A DNA stretch of 53,024 nt, taken from IMG/VR virus record IMGVR_UViG_3300037961_002462, positions 1 through 53,024 of that record, one strand, 5' to 3'. The stretch is from a virus. Of the stretch, positions 39,437 through 46,566 are shown in pieces (the first letter of the stretch is position 1; the number at the start of each line of letters is the position of its first letter). The position numbers and the translations under genes are program-made. The notes under the pieces are model-generated. The model was not told where the DNA came from, ran no database searches, and worked only from the letters and a program-made list of their open reading frames with translations.

Positions 39437-40720
39437 ATGAATTTAGTTGATAAAATAAAGAAATATCTCACAGACAATCCTCATCTTTTGACTAGTAAAT
39501 ATGCAGATACTGCAAAAAAATTTGGGACTAATTACGAACAAATAAGAGCTATAGCGAGAAGAATAAGAGAAAAGAATCCTGATAATATGCCGAAAGAAAA
39601 AGAGGTATATAATTTCCAAGAATCAAAACAACAAGCTATAGCTACAGCAGAAAACTGTACACGTGTAAAATCTTTAGAAGATTTACTTATACAATGTAAA
39701 GTTGATTTGGATAAATGGTATGTAGAGAAATATGATATAGGTACTTATGAGGTAACAGGTTTTGACAAAGAACGTAATCCTGTTACTATTACTATGTATA
39801 GAAGTAAAGCGTTTCTTAAACCTGTACAAGAAGAGTTCAATGTAAAGTTAATTAAAGAACAAATTAAAGAAGATTTATCAGATATATCACCTTTAGTGGC
39901 AAAAAAAGAAAGGAATAGAAATGATAAAAAAGATAAATATCTATTAGAAATATCTGCGTTTGATTTACATTTAGGTAAAATAGGTATTAAAGGTGACAAA
40001 TACGATTTAAAAATCGCTGAAGAAAGATTAGTAAATGCAGTAGAACACTTATTATATAGAGCACAGGGTTATTATATAGATAAAATATTGTTTATTGCGG
40101 GTCATGACTTTTTAAATGCAGATGGTGACTGGCCTATACCAGCTACTACAAAAGGTACACCACAGTTTAATAGTGACTATCATATAGACATGTATAGAGC
40201 AGGTAGGAAGTTATTAATAAAAGTTATAAACTATTTAGCAGAAGTAGCCCCTGTACATGTTATGATTATACCAGGTAATCATGATAGAGAATCTATGATG
40301 CATTTAGGTGATACATTAGAACTGTATTTTGAAAATCATAAAGATGTTAAAGTAGACAATGGTGATAGTTTAATGAAAATGTTAGTATATGGTAAAAATA
40401 TGGTTGTATCAGACCATGGTGATGGGCCTAAAACAAACGATTTACCAGGTATTATATCACAACGATATAAAAATGCTTGGAGTGATGTAGACTATGTTGA
40501 AGTACATAGAGGTCATTTACACACTAACAAGTCCACAAAACTACAAGCAATTGAAGAACTGCAAGGCATTACAGTTCGTAATCTATCGTCTATGTCTGCT
40601 ACAGACTATTGGCACGATAGTAAAGGTTACATAGGTAATATTAAGAAAGCACAAGCTTTTCTTTACCATAGAATAAACGGTTTACAAGGTATACTTAATT
40701 ATAATGTAGAAATTAATTAG
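39437..40720 (+). CDS. Metallophosphoesterase with N-terminal HTH-like region
   Basis: This is a 427-aa protein. Residues ~1-45 are helical with a helix-turn-helix look (YADTAKKFGTNYEQIRAIAR). Residues ~168-365 show the calcineurin-like fold: Asp176/His178 in FDLHLGK, AGHD at 221-224 (normally GD), GNHD at 280-283, SDHGDG with His327, and GHLH at 359-362. It likely hydrolyses a phosphodiester (nuclease or nucleotide phosphatase). Phage genomes of marine origin often carry such a gene near the end of the structural block. It is the last gene of the + arm, and its TAG overlaps the TAA of the convergent gene. Confidence 0.8.
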   Translation: MNLVDKIKKYLTDNPHLLTSKYADTAKKFGTNYEQIRAIARRIREKNPDNMPKEKEVYNFQESKQQAIATAENCTRVKSLEDLLIQCKVDLDKWYVEKYDIGTYEVTGFDKERNPVTITMYRSKAFLKPVQEEFNVKLIKEQIKEDLSDISPLVAKKERNRNDKKDKYLLEISAFDLHLGKIGIKGDKYDLKIAEERLVNAVEHLLYRAQGYYIDKILFIAGHDFLNADGDWPIPATTKGTPQFNSDYHIDMYRAGRKLLIKVINYLAEVAPVHVMIIPGNHDRESMMHLGDTLELYFENHKDVKVDNGDSLMKMLVYGKNMVVSDHGDGPKTNDLPGIISQRYKNAWSDVDYVEVHRGHLHTNKSTKLQAIEELQGITVRNLSSMSATDYWHDSKGYIGNIKKAQAFLYHRINGLQGILNYNVEIN

Positions 40721-41046
40721 ATATAAGCTCCAGTTATGTTATCTCTAATTTGTTCATTACGTTGAACTTCAGTGTATTCTTTTGTTCTATTTTTAAATCC
40801 AACACGAGCATGTATCTTTAAACCAATAACCACAACATCTTGTTCTAGAGGTTTTTTAGGGTTTATTTTATGTATATCTCTTTTATGTGTTATATAATCT
40901 AAATGTGGGTATGTATCATCGTACTCAATTCCAAATACTACATTGTACAATGTTTTTGTTTCAGTTTTTGTTCTGTTTCTAAATTTACGTTGCCATTGGT
41001 ACGTAATATCACAAAACACTATTTCTCCTAATTGTATATTATCCAT
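40717..41046 (-). CDS. Last gene of the leftward (early) arm, hypothetical
   Basis: This 109-aa protein is beta-rich, with aromatic and charged residues (FCDITYQWQRKFRNRTKTET near the N-terminus) and no membrane segment or known motif. It ends convergently with the phosphoesterase gene: the two stop codons overlap by three bases (40717-40720), so no terminator fits between them. Upstream, a structured element with a T-run lies directly before the ATG (41050-41129), which could control its expression. Confidence 0.55.
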   Translation of the reverse strand: MDNIQLGEIVFCDITYQWQRKFRNRTKTETKTLYNVVFGIEYDDTYPHLDYITHKRDIHKINPKKPLEQDVVVIGLKIHARVGFKNRTKEYTEVQRNEQIRDNITGAYI

Positions 41047-41049
41047 AAT

Positions 41050-41129
41050 TAAAAAAACAGGCGAGGAAATGTAATTACCCCAAAGTATAACAGCAGTGTT
41101 ATTATTAAATATTACTAACCCCGCCTGTT
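41050..41129 (-). promoter_or_regulatory. Attenuator-like RNA structure before the last leftward gene
   Basis: On the - strand an 11-bp stem (41129-41119 with 41066-41056, one G-T pair) encloses two further stems, 41115-41111 with 41075-41071 and 41102-41097 with 41092-41087. Seven T follow immediately (41057-41051), then ATG of the downstream gene at 41046. It could be a simple terminator after the small membrane gene, or an attenuator whose antiterminated state lets the last gene be read. Confidence 0.55.
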
Positions 41130-41139
41130 GACAAACAAC

Positions 41140-41232
41140 TTATTTATTTTCTTTTCTTCCTTCATCAAAACCCCAGGCAAATCCAATCATGATAAATCCA
41201 ATTGCACAAAATACGTAAAATACTTCAGTCAT
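41140..41232 (-). CDS. 30-aa membrane micropeptide
   Basis: This 30-codon frame starts at the last base of the Dam-type gene's stop (TAATG overlap). The product has one membrane helix (FYVFCAIGFIMIGFAWGF) and a short charged tail (DEGRKENK). The one-base coupling and clean hydrophobic-then-charged layout support a real gene. Function unknown; small phage membrane peptides often act on the host envelope. Confidence 0.6.
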   Translation of the reverse strand: MTEVFYVFCAIGFIMIGFAWGFDEGRKENK

Positions 41233-42050
41233 TAGTAATTCATTATTAAGAGTTCTTCACCTTTGTTTTGTTTTTTACCTTTAGTTGCACCTGCAGCTTT
41301 AGTAAATTCTTTTGCAACCCATCTAAAATCTTTCTGTGGGTACATTTCTTCTAAACCTTCAAAATAATAATATGATAGTGCAAATTTACCATGTATATTT
41401 TTTAACCACACAGACAAATTTTCATGGTCCATAGAATCAAAATCATGATTACTATAATAGTTTTCTGTTTTGTAATATGGTGGGTCTAAATAGAAAAAAG
41501 TTTTGTTCGTGTCATACTTTGCTATACATTCTGTATAGTCATAATTAGTACAATCAGTTATTGCATGTAGTTTTTGCATTATATCTGGGTCATTTAATTT
41601 TTTGACAAATGTATCAAATTTACTTGTATATTTACCTTTTAAATCTATAAATTTAGATTTCATGATTTTACTACCACTAAAGACCTGTGTAGCTATGTAT
41701 GCGTATTTCATAGCCATATCAAATGAATAATCACTAAATCCAAGGTTACAAGTATTTTTGATTTCTTCTTGATATTTGTAAAACAATTCTTTGTCTTGTG
41801 ATTTAATACCACTTTCTATAATATGTTTTAAGAAAAAATGTGGTTCTGTACAACATTGGAATAAATTAACCATATATCTATTTACGTCATTGTAAACGAT
41901 TTTATTAATATTTGGTAATTGATGTATGTTGTTCTTTATATATACCCAGAATGCTCCTCCAAATACTTCAACATAGTTTTCTATGTCTTCTGGTATATAT
42001 TGGTTTATCCATTTAGCCATACGACTTTTACCACCTATATAACTAATCAT
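41232..42050 (-). CDS. dam: DNA adenine methyltransferase (Dam/D12 class)
   Basis: This 272-aa protein has residues 2-10 SYIGGKSRM as the AdoMet-binding F-x-G-G-K motif and residues 189-192 as the DPPY catalytic motif (in FFYLDPPYY), in the order of D12-class N6-adenine methyltransferases. VEVFGGAFWVY (28-38) is the second conserved strand. It would methylate adenine in phage DNA, perhaps protecting it from host restriction or marking replication. Its start overlaps the stop of a 33-aa membrane gene by 8 nt, and its stop overlaps the next ATG by one base. Target sequence cannot be told from this data. Confidence 0.85.
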   Translation of the reverse strand: MISYIGGKSRMAKWINQYIPEDIENYVEVFGGAFWVYIKNNIHQLPNINKIVYNDVNRYMVNLFQCCTEPHFFLKHIIESGIKSQDKELFYKYQEEIKNTCNLGFSDYSFDMAMKYAYIATQVFSGSKIMKSKFIDLKGKYTSKFDTFVKKLNDPDIMQKLHAITDCTNYDYTECIAKYDTNKTFFYLDPPYYKTENYYSNHDFDSMDHENLSVWLKNIHGKFALSYYYFEGLEEMYPQKDFRWVAKEFTKAAGATKGKKQNKGEELLIMNY

Positions 42051-42144
42051 TGTTATTTATATTTTTATCTATTTCTTTTTCTATTTGTGTAGATACATAC
42101 ATACCTGACACAAATCCTGTTACAAATGTTATTATTGCTATCAT
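42043..42144 (-). CDS. 33-aa single-span membrane peptide
   Basis: This 33-codon frame overlaps the DUF3310-type gene's TGA (ATGA, 4 nt) and the Dam gene's start (8 nt). The product is MIAIITFVTGFVSGMYVSTQ followed by a charged EIEKEIDK-like end, that is, one membrane helix plus a polar tail. Coupled overlaps on both sides favour translation. Role unknown. Confidence 0.55.
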   Translation of the reverse strand: MIAIITFVTGFVSGMYVSTQIEKEIDKNINNND

Positions 42145-42539
42145 TGTTTTAGTTTTTCTAATTCAAACTCTAAGTGAGCTATAGCTTTTTCAATACAATT
42201 AATTGGTGTATCATGTTTTTTATAAGCTCGCAAAATGTATGTTACAGCTGTACCGCAATGATAAGACAAATCAAAATTATCACATACTTTTCTAGCTTCA
42301 TAACCTTCTTTACCTTTATAATATTTTGGTATTCTATGGTCACTTTGTAAACCACCTGTTCTTGTTTTACCATTATACTGGTTTGTATTACTTTGTTTTG
42401 CATTATCTAAATTTCTATCAAATTCATAATAATACTTGTTGTGTTTTTTATCTACCTTGTCCACGATATTTTTTTTTAAATTTAGTTTGACTTTTACTAG
42501 CGTTTTTTGAATGTACCCCTGGGCGTTTTTTTCTACCAT
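42141..42539 (-). CDS. DUF3310 protein (SaV-like)
   Basis: This protein is 132 aa from the first ATG. The C-terminal half matches DUF3310: DHRIPKYYKGKEGYEARKVC, then YHCGTAVTYILRAYKKHDT and a final helix KAIAHLEFEL. DUF3310 proteins are common in phage replication regions; their function is not known. The N-terminal part overlaps a separate 40-aa gene, and no other ATG exists before the conserved part, so the true start may be the GTG at 42464 (107 aa), which lies within an A-rich leader. Positions 42464-42539 are therefore doubtful as coding in this frame. Confidence 0.75.
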   Translation of the reverse strand: MVEKNAQGYIQKTLVKVKLNLKKNIVDKVDKKHNKYYYEFDRNLDNAKQSNTNQYNGKTRTGGLQSDHRIPKYYKGKEGYEARKVCDNFDLSYHCGTAVTYILRAYKKHDTPINCIEKAIAHLEFELEKLKQ

Positions 42540-42568
42540 TACCCTTAAATATAAAGTTTTTTACTGCC
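42446..42568 (-). CDS. 40-aa basic phage protein overlapping the DUF3310 gene start
   Basis: This 40-codon frame encodes a strongly basic peptide ending KKKYRGQGR, with KGNGRKKRPGVHSKNASKSQ in the centre. The pattern KKR.GVHSK...S....KKYRGQG recurs, to my recollection, as a small stand-alone protein in marine and flavobacterial phages. It starts 2 nt after the upstream gene's stop, as coupled genes here do. It probably binds nucleic acid. Its reading frame competes with the N-terminal extension of the DUF3310 gene. Confidence 0.55.
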
Positions 42569-42570
42569 AT

Positions 42571-42825
42571 TTATTTAATAAAATTTAATTTTTCTATATA
42601 ATTTATTGTTTCTTTAAGTTCTTCAATAGTATCTTCTTTTCTGTGTCTTAACTCATCTTCAATAAGTTCTTTAATTAAGTCATCTTTGTTTTGGTATGGT
42701 TCAGGAATTTCTTCATTCATTCCAAACCATTCTCCCCAAAGTTCTTCTAATTCTGAACGATTAAATTGTTCGTAGTATTCTTGTTGAACTATCTCCCAAT
42801 CTTGTAATAAATCTTTCTTTTTCAT
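42571..42825 (-). CDS. Acidic helical protein (hypothetical)
   Basis: This 84-aa protein is rich in Glu, Leu, Lys and Trp (LEELWGEWFGMNEEIPEP), with no membrane helix or known domain; likely all alpha. Its start overlaps the preceding gene's stop by 1 nt (TAATG), in a block with recombination genes. Possibly a regulatory or anti-host factor; not shown. Confidence 0.55.
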   Translation of the reverse strand: MKKKDLLQDWEIVQQEYYEQFNRSELEELWGEWFGMNEEIPEPYQNKDDLIKELIEDELRHRKEDTIEELKETINYIEKLNFIK

Positions 42826-43235
42826 TAGTTTAGTTTAGTTTTATAATGTTCTACAATTTTATTTAATTGTCTTTTGTAAAATAAATCAAATTCAACCAAT
42901 TCTAATTGTCCATTATCAGGATTGATTTGTTTTGGTTGTGTTTGTTCCCAATGTACATACAATACATTTCTTAGTCTTTGACTTGGTGTTTTGTTACCAA
43001 ATTCTGTAGACTCGTGTTCTATAGAACTACTAGCTTTTTCTACAGCTTCTTGTTGGTCTTTATTTACAGGGTATGGTGATAGTAATACATATCCTGTCTT
43101 TCTGTTCATTTTAAATAAATTTACCATAGTTTCATCTGATAGTTCAGGTGTACCTATATGTACTCTTAATGAACCGTCGGCAAGGGTAGATATTTTTTCT
43201 ACCCCGCCTTCGAATAATACTGATTTAGATTTCAT
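42825..43235 (-). CDS. Conserved-type protein of the recombination module (unknown)
   Basis: This is a 136-aa protein. The N-terminal half is beta-rich (KISTLADGSLRVHIGTPELS); the C-terminal half is helical with TPSQRLRNVLYVHWEQTQ and FYKRQLNKIVEHYKTKLN. The SQRLR...YV..E/F.-YY/K... helix pattern is familiar from proteins next to phage annealase/exonuclease genes. It overlaps the exonuclease gene by 11 nt. Role unknown; perhaps an accessory to recombination. Confidence 0.6.
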   Translation of the reverse strand: MKSKSVLFEGGVEKISTLADGSLRVHIGTPELSDETMVNLFKMNRKTGYVLLSPYPVNKDQQEAVEKASSSIEHESTEFGNKTPSQRLRNVLYVHWEQTQPKQINPDNGQLELVEFDLFYKRQLNKIVEHYKTKLN

Positions 43236-44010
43236 AGTTATTACTTAATATATGTATTGTTCTTTCTGATTTATTATTCAATGGGTCATAACCTGTACCA
43301 GGCCAATAATCATTGTCCATACAATATTTGTATATTTCTAATTCACTATTGTACATATCACGACCATCCTCTATCATATCATCACCTAGTTCAAATATAT
43401 TAATAGCAAATGGTGCAGTTTTTTCTATAGCAATTATAAAGAATCTATCTGCTTTAACAGCATCCATATAGAACGCAGCTTGTTTGTGATATTTATATTG
43501 TCTCATAGACTTCATAAAACCATTGTAAGAACAATCTTTAGTTGTTTTGATGTCTATTATCATATTATCTCTATGATAGTCTAACATACCCTTACATTTA
43601 ACGTTATATGATTTATTAGTCCAAGTAATAATTTTTTCTGCTTCACCGTTTTGTAACAACTTAGAAACTGTATCGTCTCTCATAACGGTAAAACATATTT
43701 GTTCGCACAAAGCATAATCTGACTCACTAATAATAGTTTTAAATTGATTTTGTTTTTCAAACTCCGCACTATCTATTTTACCTTGTTTTGTACGTTTGTC
43801 AAATTTAGGTTGTATAGCATAGTGTTGTGTAAACTTCATAGGTTCTAATATCATCATATGTATTGCACTACCTAGTTTCATTGCAGGTGTTGGACTTTGT
43901 TGATTGTCATACATATGTTTAAAATACTCAGGAGATACAGATATATTACTTAACATACTGTTAGATACATACTCCCTGTCTTCGTAGTAATTATGATGCG
44001 TCAGACTCAT
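43225..44010 (-). CDS. PD-(D/E)XK exonuclease (RecE/YqaJ-like)
   Basis: This protein is 261 aa from the ATG at 44010 (MSLTHHNYYEDREY); an upstream in-frame ATG at 44034 adds eight residues and lengthens the overlap with the preceding gene. Conserved signs are S.S.L..I..SP-type N-terminus, MKLGSAIHMMILEP, and the nuclease core GMLDYHRDN-MIIDIKTTKD with acidic residues and Lys, then a QAAFYMDAV helix. It probably degrades one DNA strand 5'-3' to feed the Rad52-type annealase encoded nearby. Family: PDDEXK_1/RecE-like. Order in the operon (annealase, SSB, RusA, exonuclease) fits a phage recombination cassette. Confidence 0.8.
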   Translation of the reverse strand: MSLTHHNYYEDREYVSNSMLSNISVSPEYFKHMYDNQQSPTPAMKLGSAIHMMILEPMKFTQHYAIQPKFDKRTKQGKIDSAEFEKQNQFKTIISESDYALCEQICFTVMRDDTVSKLLQNGEAEKIITWTNKSYNVKCKGMLDYHRDNMIIDIKTTKDCSYNGFMKSMRQYKYHKQAAFYMDAVKADRFFIIAIEKTAPFAINIFELGDDMIEDGRDMYNSELEIYKYCMDNDYWPGTGYDPLNNKSERTIHILSNNYEI

Positions 44011-44293
44011 CTTTAACAACTTTATTGTTTTCATCTACTTTTTCCATTTCTTTTAAAATGTTTTTTGCATCAGGTATTCTCATAATATATTTATGCATTT
44101 CATCATAAAGTGTATCTATATCTTTTTTATCTACAGCTTTATTATTATATATTTTGTGACACCATGTGAGTAAAGCTACTTCGTGAGCTCTAATAATTCT
44201 ACTAAGAAAGTCTATAGTATCTTTTACCTCTACAGGGACCATGTGGTTTTTACCCTGTATTTTAATTTTAGTTTTTGTTTGTTTTTTTGTCAT
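43991..44293 (-). CDS. Hypothetical protein of the recombination module
   Basis: This 100-aa protein has a Lys-rich start (MTKKQTKTKIKIQGKN), helical and acidic end (DENNKVVKDESDAS), no membrane segment and no known motif. It overlaps the DnaA-like gene by 4 nt (ATGA) and the exonuclease gene by about 20 nt. Because it lies inside the replication/recombination cluster, an accessory role is likely but not shown. Confidence 0.55.
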   Translation of the reverse strand: MTKKQTKTKIKIQGKNHMVPVEVKDTIDFLSRIIRAHEVALLTWCHKIYNNKAVDKKDIDTLYDEMHKYIMRIPDAKNILKEMEKVDENNKVVKDESDAS

Positions 44294-44724
44294 GTCGTTA
44301 ATAAATAATTTTTTCTTTTATCATCTATAATTTCTTTAATCATAATTTCGTTTCTATCAATTCTTGCTCTAAGTTTATCATTTTCTGATAGTAATTCTTG
44401 GTATATATTATTATGTTCTTTAAGTTTAAATTCATATTCTGCATATAAATTATTAGTTTTATCAAACATTTCTTTCATATATGGATACCCTTCGATTAAA
44501 TCTGTAATTTTATTTACATAATGTATCATAGAAGCATGATTTCTATTCATAATTTTACCTATGTGTGACCAACTTAATTGTGTACCTTTACGTAAGAAAT
44601 ATGCAAGAATCATTCGTTTTTCTACTGTCTCTCTATGTCTTCTATTAGAAAATAATTCATGATTACTAATTTCATGTAATTCACAAAAATCTTCTATAAA
44701 TTGATTTATACTTGATATATTCAT
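44290..44724 (-). CDS. DnaA domain-IV-like DNA-binding protein
   Basis: This is a 144-aa protein. Residues ~25-75 contain RHRETVEKRMILAYFLRKGT and LSWSHIGKIMNRNHASMIHYV, matching the helix-turn-helix and signature loop of the DnaA C-terminal domain (in DnaA, ..IG..FG.RDHSTV.HA). No AAA+ domain is present. The rest is a coiled coil (about 90-140). It could bind DnaA-box-like sites in the phage origin, or compete with host DnaA. It sits between the RusA gene and a small unknown gene, overlapping both by 4 nt. Confidence 0.7.
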   Translation of the reverse strand: MNISSINQFIEDFCELHEISNHELFSNRRHRETVEKRMILAYFLRKGTQLSWSHIGKIMNRNHASMIHYVNKITDLIEGYPYMKEMFDKTNNLYAEYEFKLKEHNNIYQELLSENDKLRARIDRNEIMIKEIIDDKRKNYLLTT

Positions 44725-45089
44725 AATATTTCTATTTTTACTCCAGGGTTCTCTTTGTCGTATACATATGGTTTAAAGTGTGGTATAATGTAATCACAGT
44801 TGTCATCTTCTATCCATTGATACCTAACCATTAAATCTTGTACTGTTTGTGCAGGATTAATGTAATCGAACTTACGTCTAGAACCTCTATAAAAGGTAAA
44901 CGAAATGTTATAAGGGGGTTTCAAATTATTAACTAAATATATGAATACTTCTTTGTTTTCCATGTATTGTTCCATTGTATTTTGAATATACTTCATAGTA
45001 GTTTTAGAATGTATAAGATATTTCCCTGTCCATCTTTTTCCATTCTTAGAACTTGGAACATTTCCCTTTATAAATATTTCGTTTACCAT
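44721..45089 (-). CDS. rusA: RusA-type Holliday junction resolvase
   Basis: This is a 122-aa protein. The RusA layout is visible: KGNVPSSKNGKRW near residues 8-20, a Lys/Arg-rich middle, RRKFDYINPAQTVQDLMV with two Asp and the Asn, and WIEDDNCD, supplying the metal-binding Asp residues. The length fits RusA (about 120 aa). It would cut Holliday junctions formed by recombination-dependent replication. Its end overlaps the next gene's start by 4 nt; it follows the SSB-like gene by 12 nt. Confidence 0.75.
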   Translation of the reverse strand: MVNEIFIKGNVPSSKNGKRWTGKYLIHSKTTMKYIQNTMEQYMENKEVFIYLVNNLKPPYNISFTFYRGSRRKFDYINPAQTVQDLMVRYQWIEDDNCDYIIPHFKPYVYDKENPGVKIEIL

Positions 45090-45101
45090 ATAGAGTATTA
45101 A

Positions 45102-45680
45102 TTAAAACGGTAGGTCTTCAAATGTATTACCGTCTGCATTTTCTACTGAGGAACTAACACTATTATATTGTTCCATCATAGTTTGATATTTACCTCTATC
45201 TTCATTAGAAAGTTTTTTGTTCATATCAGAATTATATGCACACTTAGCTCCTAATTTATTACTCCATCTATATTTTACAGATTCACGTATAACAGGTTCT
45301 CCTGTTTCTTTATTAGTAGTTACGTATTCTTCTGATATAAATGTAATCATAAGTTCTTTACCTATTACATCATTCATAGCTTTAGAATCATCAGAAAAAT
45401 CTGTAACACCAGCATTTACAAGAAAGTCTTTCATTTGTTTCTTTTTCCAATCTTGTGTAGATGGTTTATCTGTTTGTTTTACTGCCCACATTTGTACTCT
45501 ACCAAGTTTACCATTACTTTCTACATTAAATGTAATAAATGGTGAACCTTTATAGTTATCAATAAGGTCAGATGTTGTAATACTTACAACCTTACACTGA
45601 TGTGCACCAGGTTTTATGTACTCTTGTTTACCACTAGGTTTCGTACTAGTAGTATTTAGGTCAAAAGGTAATACTTTCAT
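45102..45680 (-). CDS. Single-stranded DNA-binding-like protein
   Basis: This 192-aa protein has a beta-rich core (residues ~20-130, PGAHQCKVVSITTSDLIDNY and GRVQMWAVKQTD). It is followed by a Ser/Asn-rich tail ending NTFEDLPF, which resembles the acidic, Phe-terminated tip of SSB proteins used to recruit partners. The core recalls the DUF669-type phage ssDNA-binding family. Position next to the Rad52-type annealase supports this. An alternative is an unrelated OB-fold protein. Confidence 0.65.
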   Translation of the reverse strand: MKVLPFDLNTTSTKPSGKQEYIKPGAHQCKVVSITTSDLIDNYKGSPFITFNVESNGKLGRVQMWAVKQTDKPSTQDWKKKQMKDFLVNAGVTDFSDDSKAMNDVIGKELMITFISEEYVTTNKETGEPVIRESVKYRWSNKLGAKCAYNSDMNKKLSNEDRGKYQTMMEQYNSVSSSVENADGNTFEDLPF

Positions 45681-46147
45681 TATTTATTATTTTTTAATTT
45701 CCAATTAATATATTTAGTCAATGTGTCACCATCAAATATTATTTTATCTTTCTCAGGTGCGTATGGATACTCTCTACCTTTGTATTCTTTAGTTTTAAGA
45801 GTTTGTATTGGTAATCTGTATAAAAATCTACCTATACCCCATGATACACAAGCACGTTTAAACGCATCTGATGCGTGACCTTTTTGTTTTTCAACATTAG
45901 ATTCAGAACCAGTGTCTGATTTCCAAACCCAACCGTTATCTGTATGTATACCTACACGACACATTAATAAACCACATGATTCATAGTATTCTGTAGACCA
46001 TTTATCAGGTCCAACTATTTCGTCAAGTAAATCTTGTGCGTCACGTGCATCTATGTAAGCGACACATGTAGCTTTACCATATTTTGCAGATTGTACTCTC
46101 CATTTAAATGGTAGTTCTTTTCTTAGTTCATTTAGATTCATCTTCAT
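45680..46147 (-). CDS. Rad52/Sak-type single-strand annealing protein
   Basis: This is a 155-aa protein. The Rad52/22 family order is seen: LPFKWRVQS...CVAYIDARDAQDLLDEIVGP, KWSTEYY, CRVGIH, and KGHASDAFKRACVSWGIGRF then LYRLP. It matches the Rad52_Rad22 fold of phage Sak recombinases. It anneals complementary single strands coated by SSB, working with the exonuclease at 43225 and RusA at 44721. The ATG may be either of two close in-frame Met codons. It overlaps the preceding gene by 20 nt and shares its last base with the next gene's start (TAATG). Confidence 0.85.
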   Translation of the reverse strand: MKMNLNELRKELPFKWRVQSAKYGKATCVAYIDARDAQDLLDEIVGPDKWSTEYYESCGLLMCRVGIHTDNGWVWKSDTGSESNVEKQKGHASDAFKRACVSWGIGRFLYRLPIQTLKTKEYKGREYPYAPEKDKIIFDGDTLTKYINWKLKNNK

Positions 46148-46376
46148 TAGTTTTCACATTGTTTATATCATCTTTGATTTTTCGTAATCCACGTAATGCA
46201 ATTACAAGTTTTACGAATCTTCTTATCAACACTGGCTTACCCTTTAGGATAAGTGTTATTGCAATTTCTTTAAAGAGTAGTATAAGTACATCTCTTACCA
46301 GTTGTTTTTCTACACCTAAATCGTGTGATATTTCATTAATAATTTGTTTAAACTTAGTAGTTCTCATATTATACAC
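46128..46376 (-). CDS. HU/IHF-like DNA-bending protein (short)
   Basis: This is an 82-aa protein. FKQIINEISHDLGVEKQLVR and KEIAITLILKGKPVLIRRFVK resemble the two N-terminal helices and the start of the beta saddle of HU/IHF, but the DNA-binding arm is shortened and the last part is basic. A packaged or replication-linked HU-like protein is typical of crAss-like phages. A second Met (codon 4) may be the true start. It has a TATATTTG promoter box upstream. Confidence 0.5.
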   Translation of the reverse strand: MYNMRTTKFKQIINEISHDLGVEKQLVRDVLILLFKEIAITLILKGKPVLIRRFVKLVIALRGLRKIKDDINNVKTNEDESK

Positions 46377-46401
46377 TTATTTATTTAAGTGATTGAGTCC
46401 G

Positions 46402-46409
46402 CAAATATA
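46402..46409 (-). promoter_or_regulatory. Bacteroidetes-type -7 box (TATATTTG on - strand)
   Basis: Read on the - strand the bases are TATATTTG, matching TAnnTTTG, 26 nt before the ATG at 46376. A stem CACTTA/TAAGTG lies downstream in the leader. No -33 TTG at ideal distance. It probably drives the recombination genes of the leftward arm. Confidence 0.45.
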
Positions 46410-46413
46410 TCAT

Positions 46414-46566
46414 TTATTTTATATATTTCATAACTTTATTGACAAAATGTTGACACCCATATATAAATATAAGTCCAATAGCTGTGTATAAAATTAATGT
46501 ATATGATATATATATAAACACCATTAATAATGCAAATGCAAGAATAATTTTAGTTTGTATTTTCAT
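46414..46566 (-). CDS. 50-aa membrane protein after the helicase gene
   Basis: This 50-codon frame overlaps the helicase stop (ATGA, 4 nt). The product has two closely spaced hydrophobic stretches (IILAFALLMVFIYISYTLIL and TAIGLIFIYG) and a short basic end. It ends just before the promoter box at 46402. Function unknown; coupled expression with the helicase is likely. Confidence 0.55.
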   Translation of the reverse strand: MKIQTKIILAFALLMVFIYISYTLILYTAIGLIFIYGCQHFVNKVMKYIK

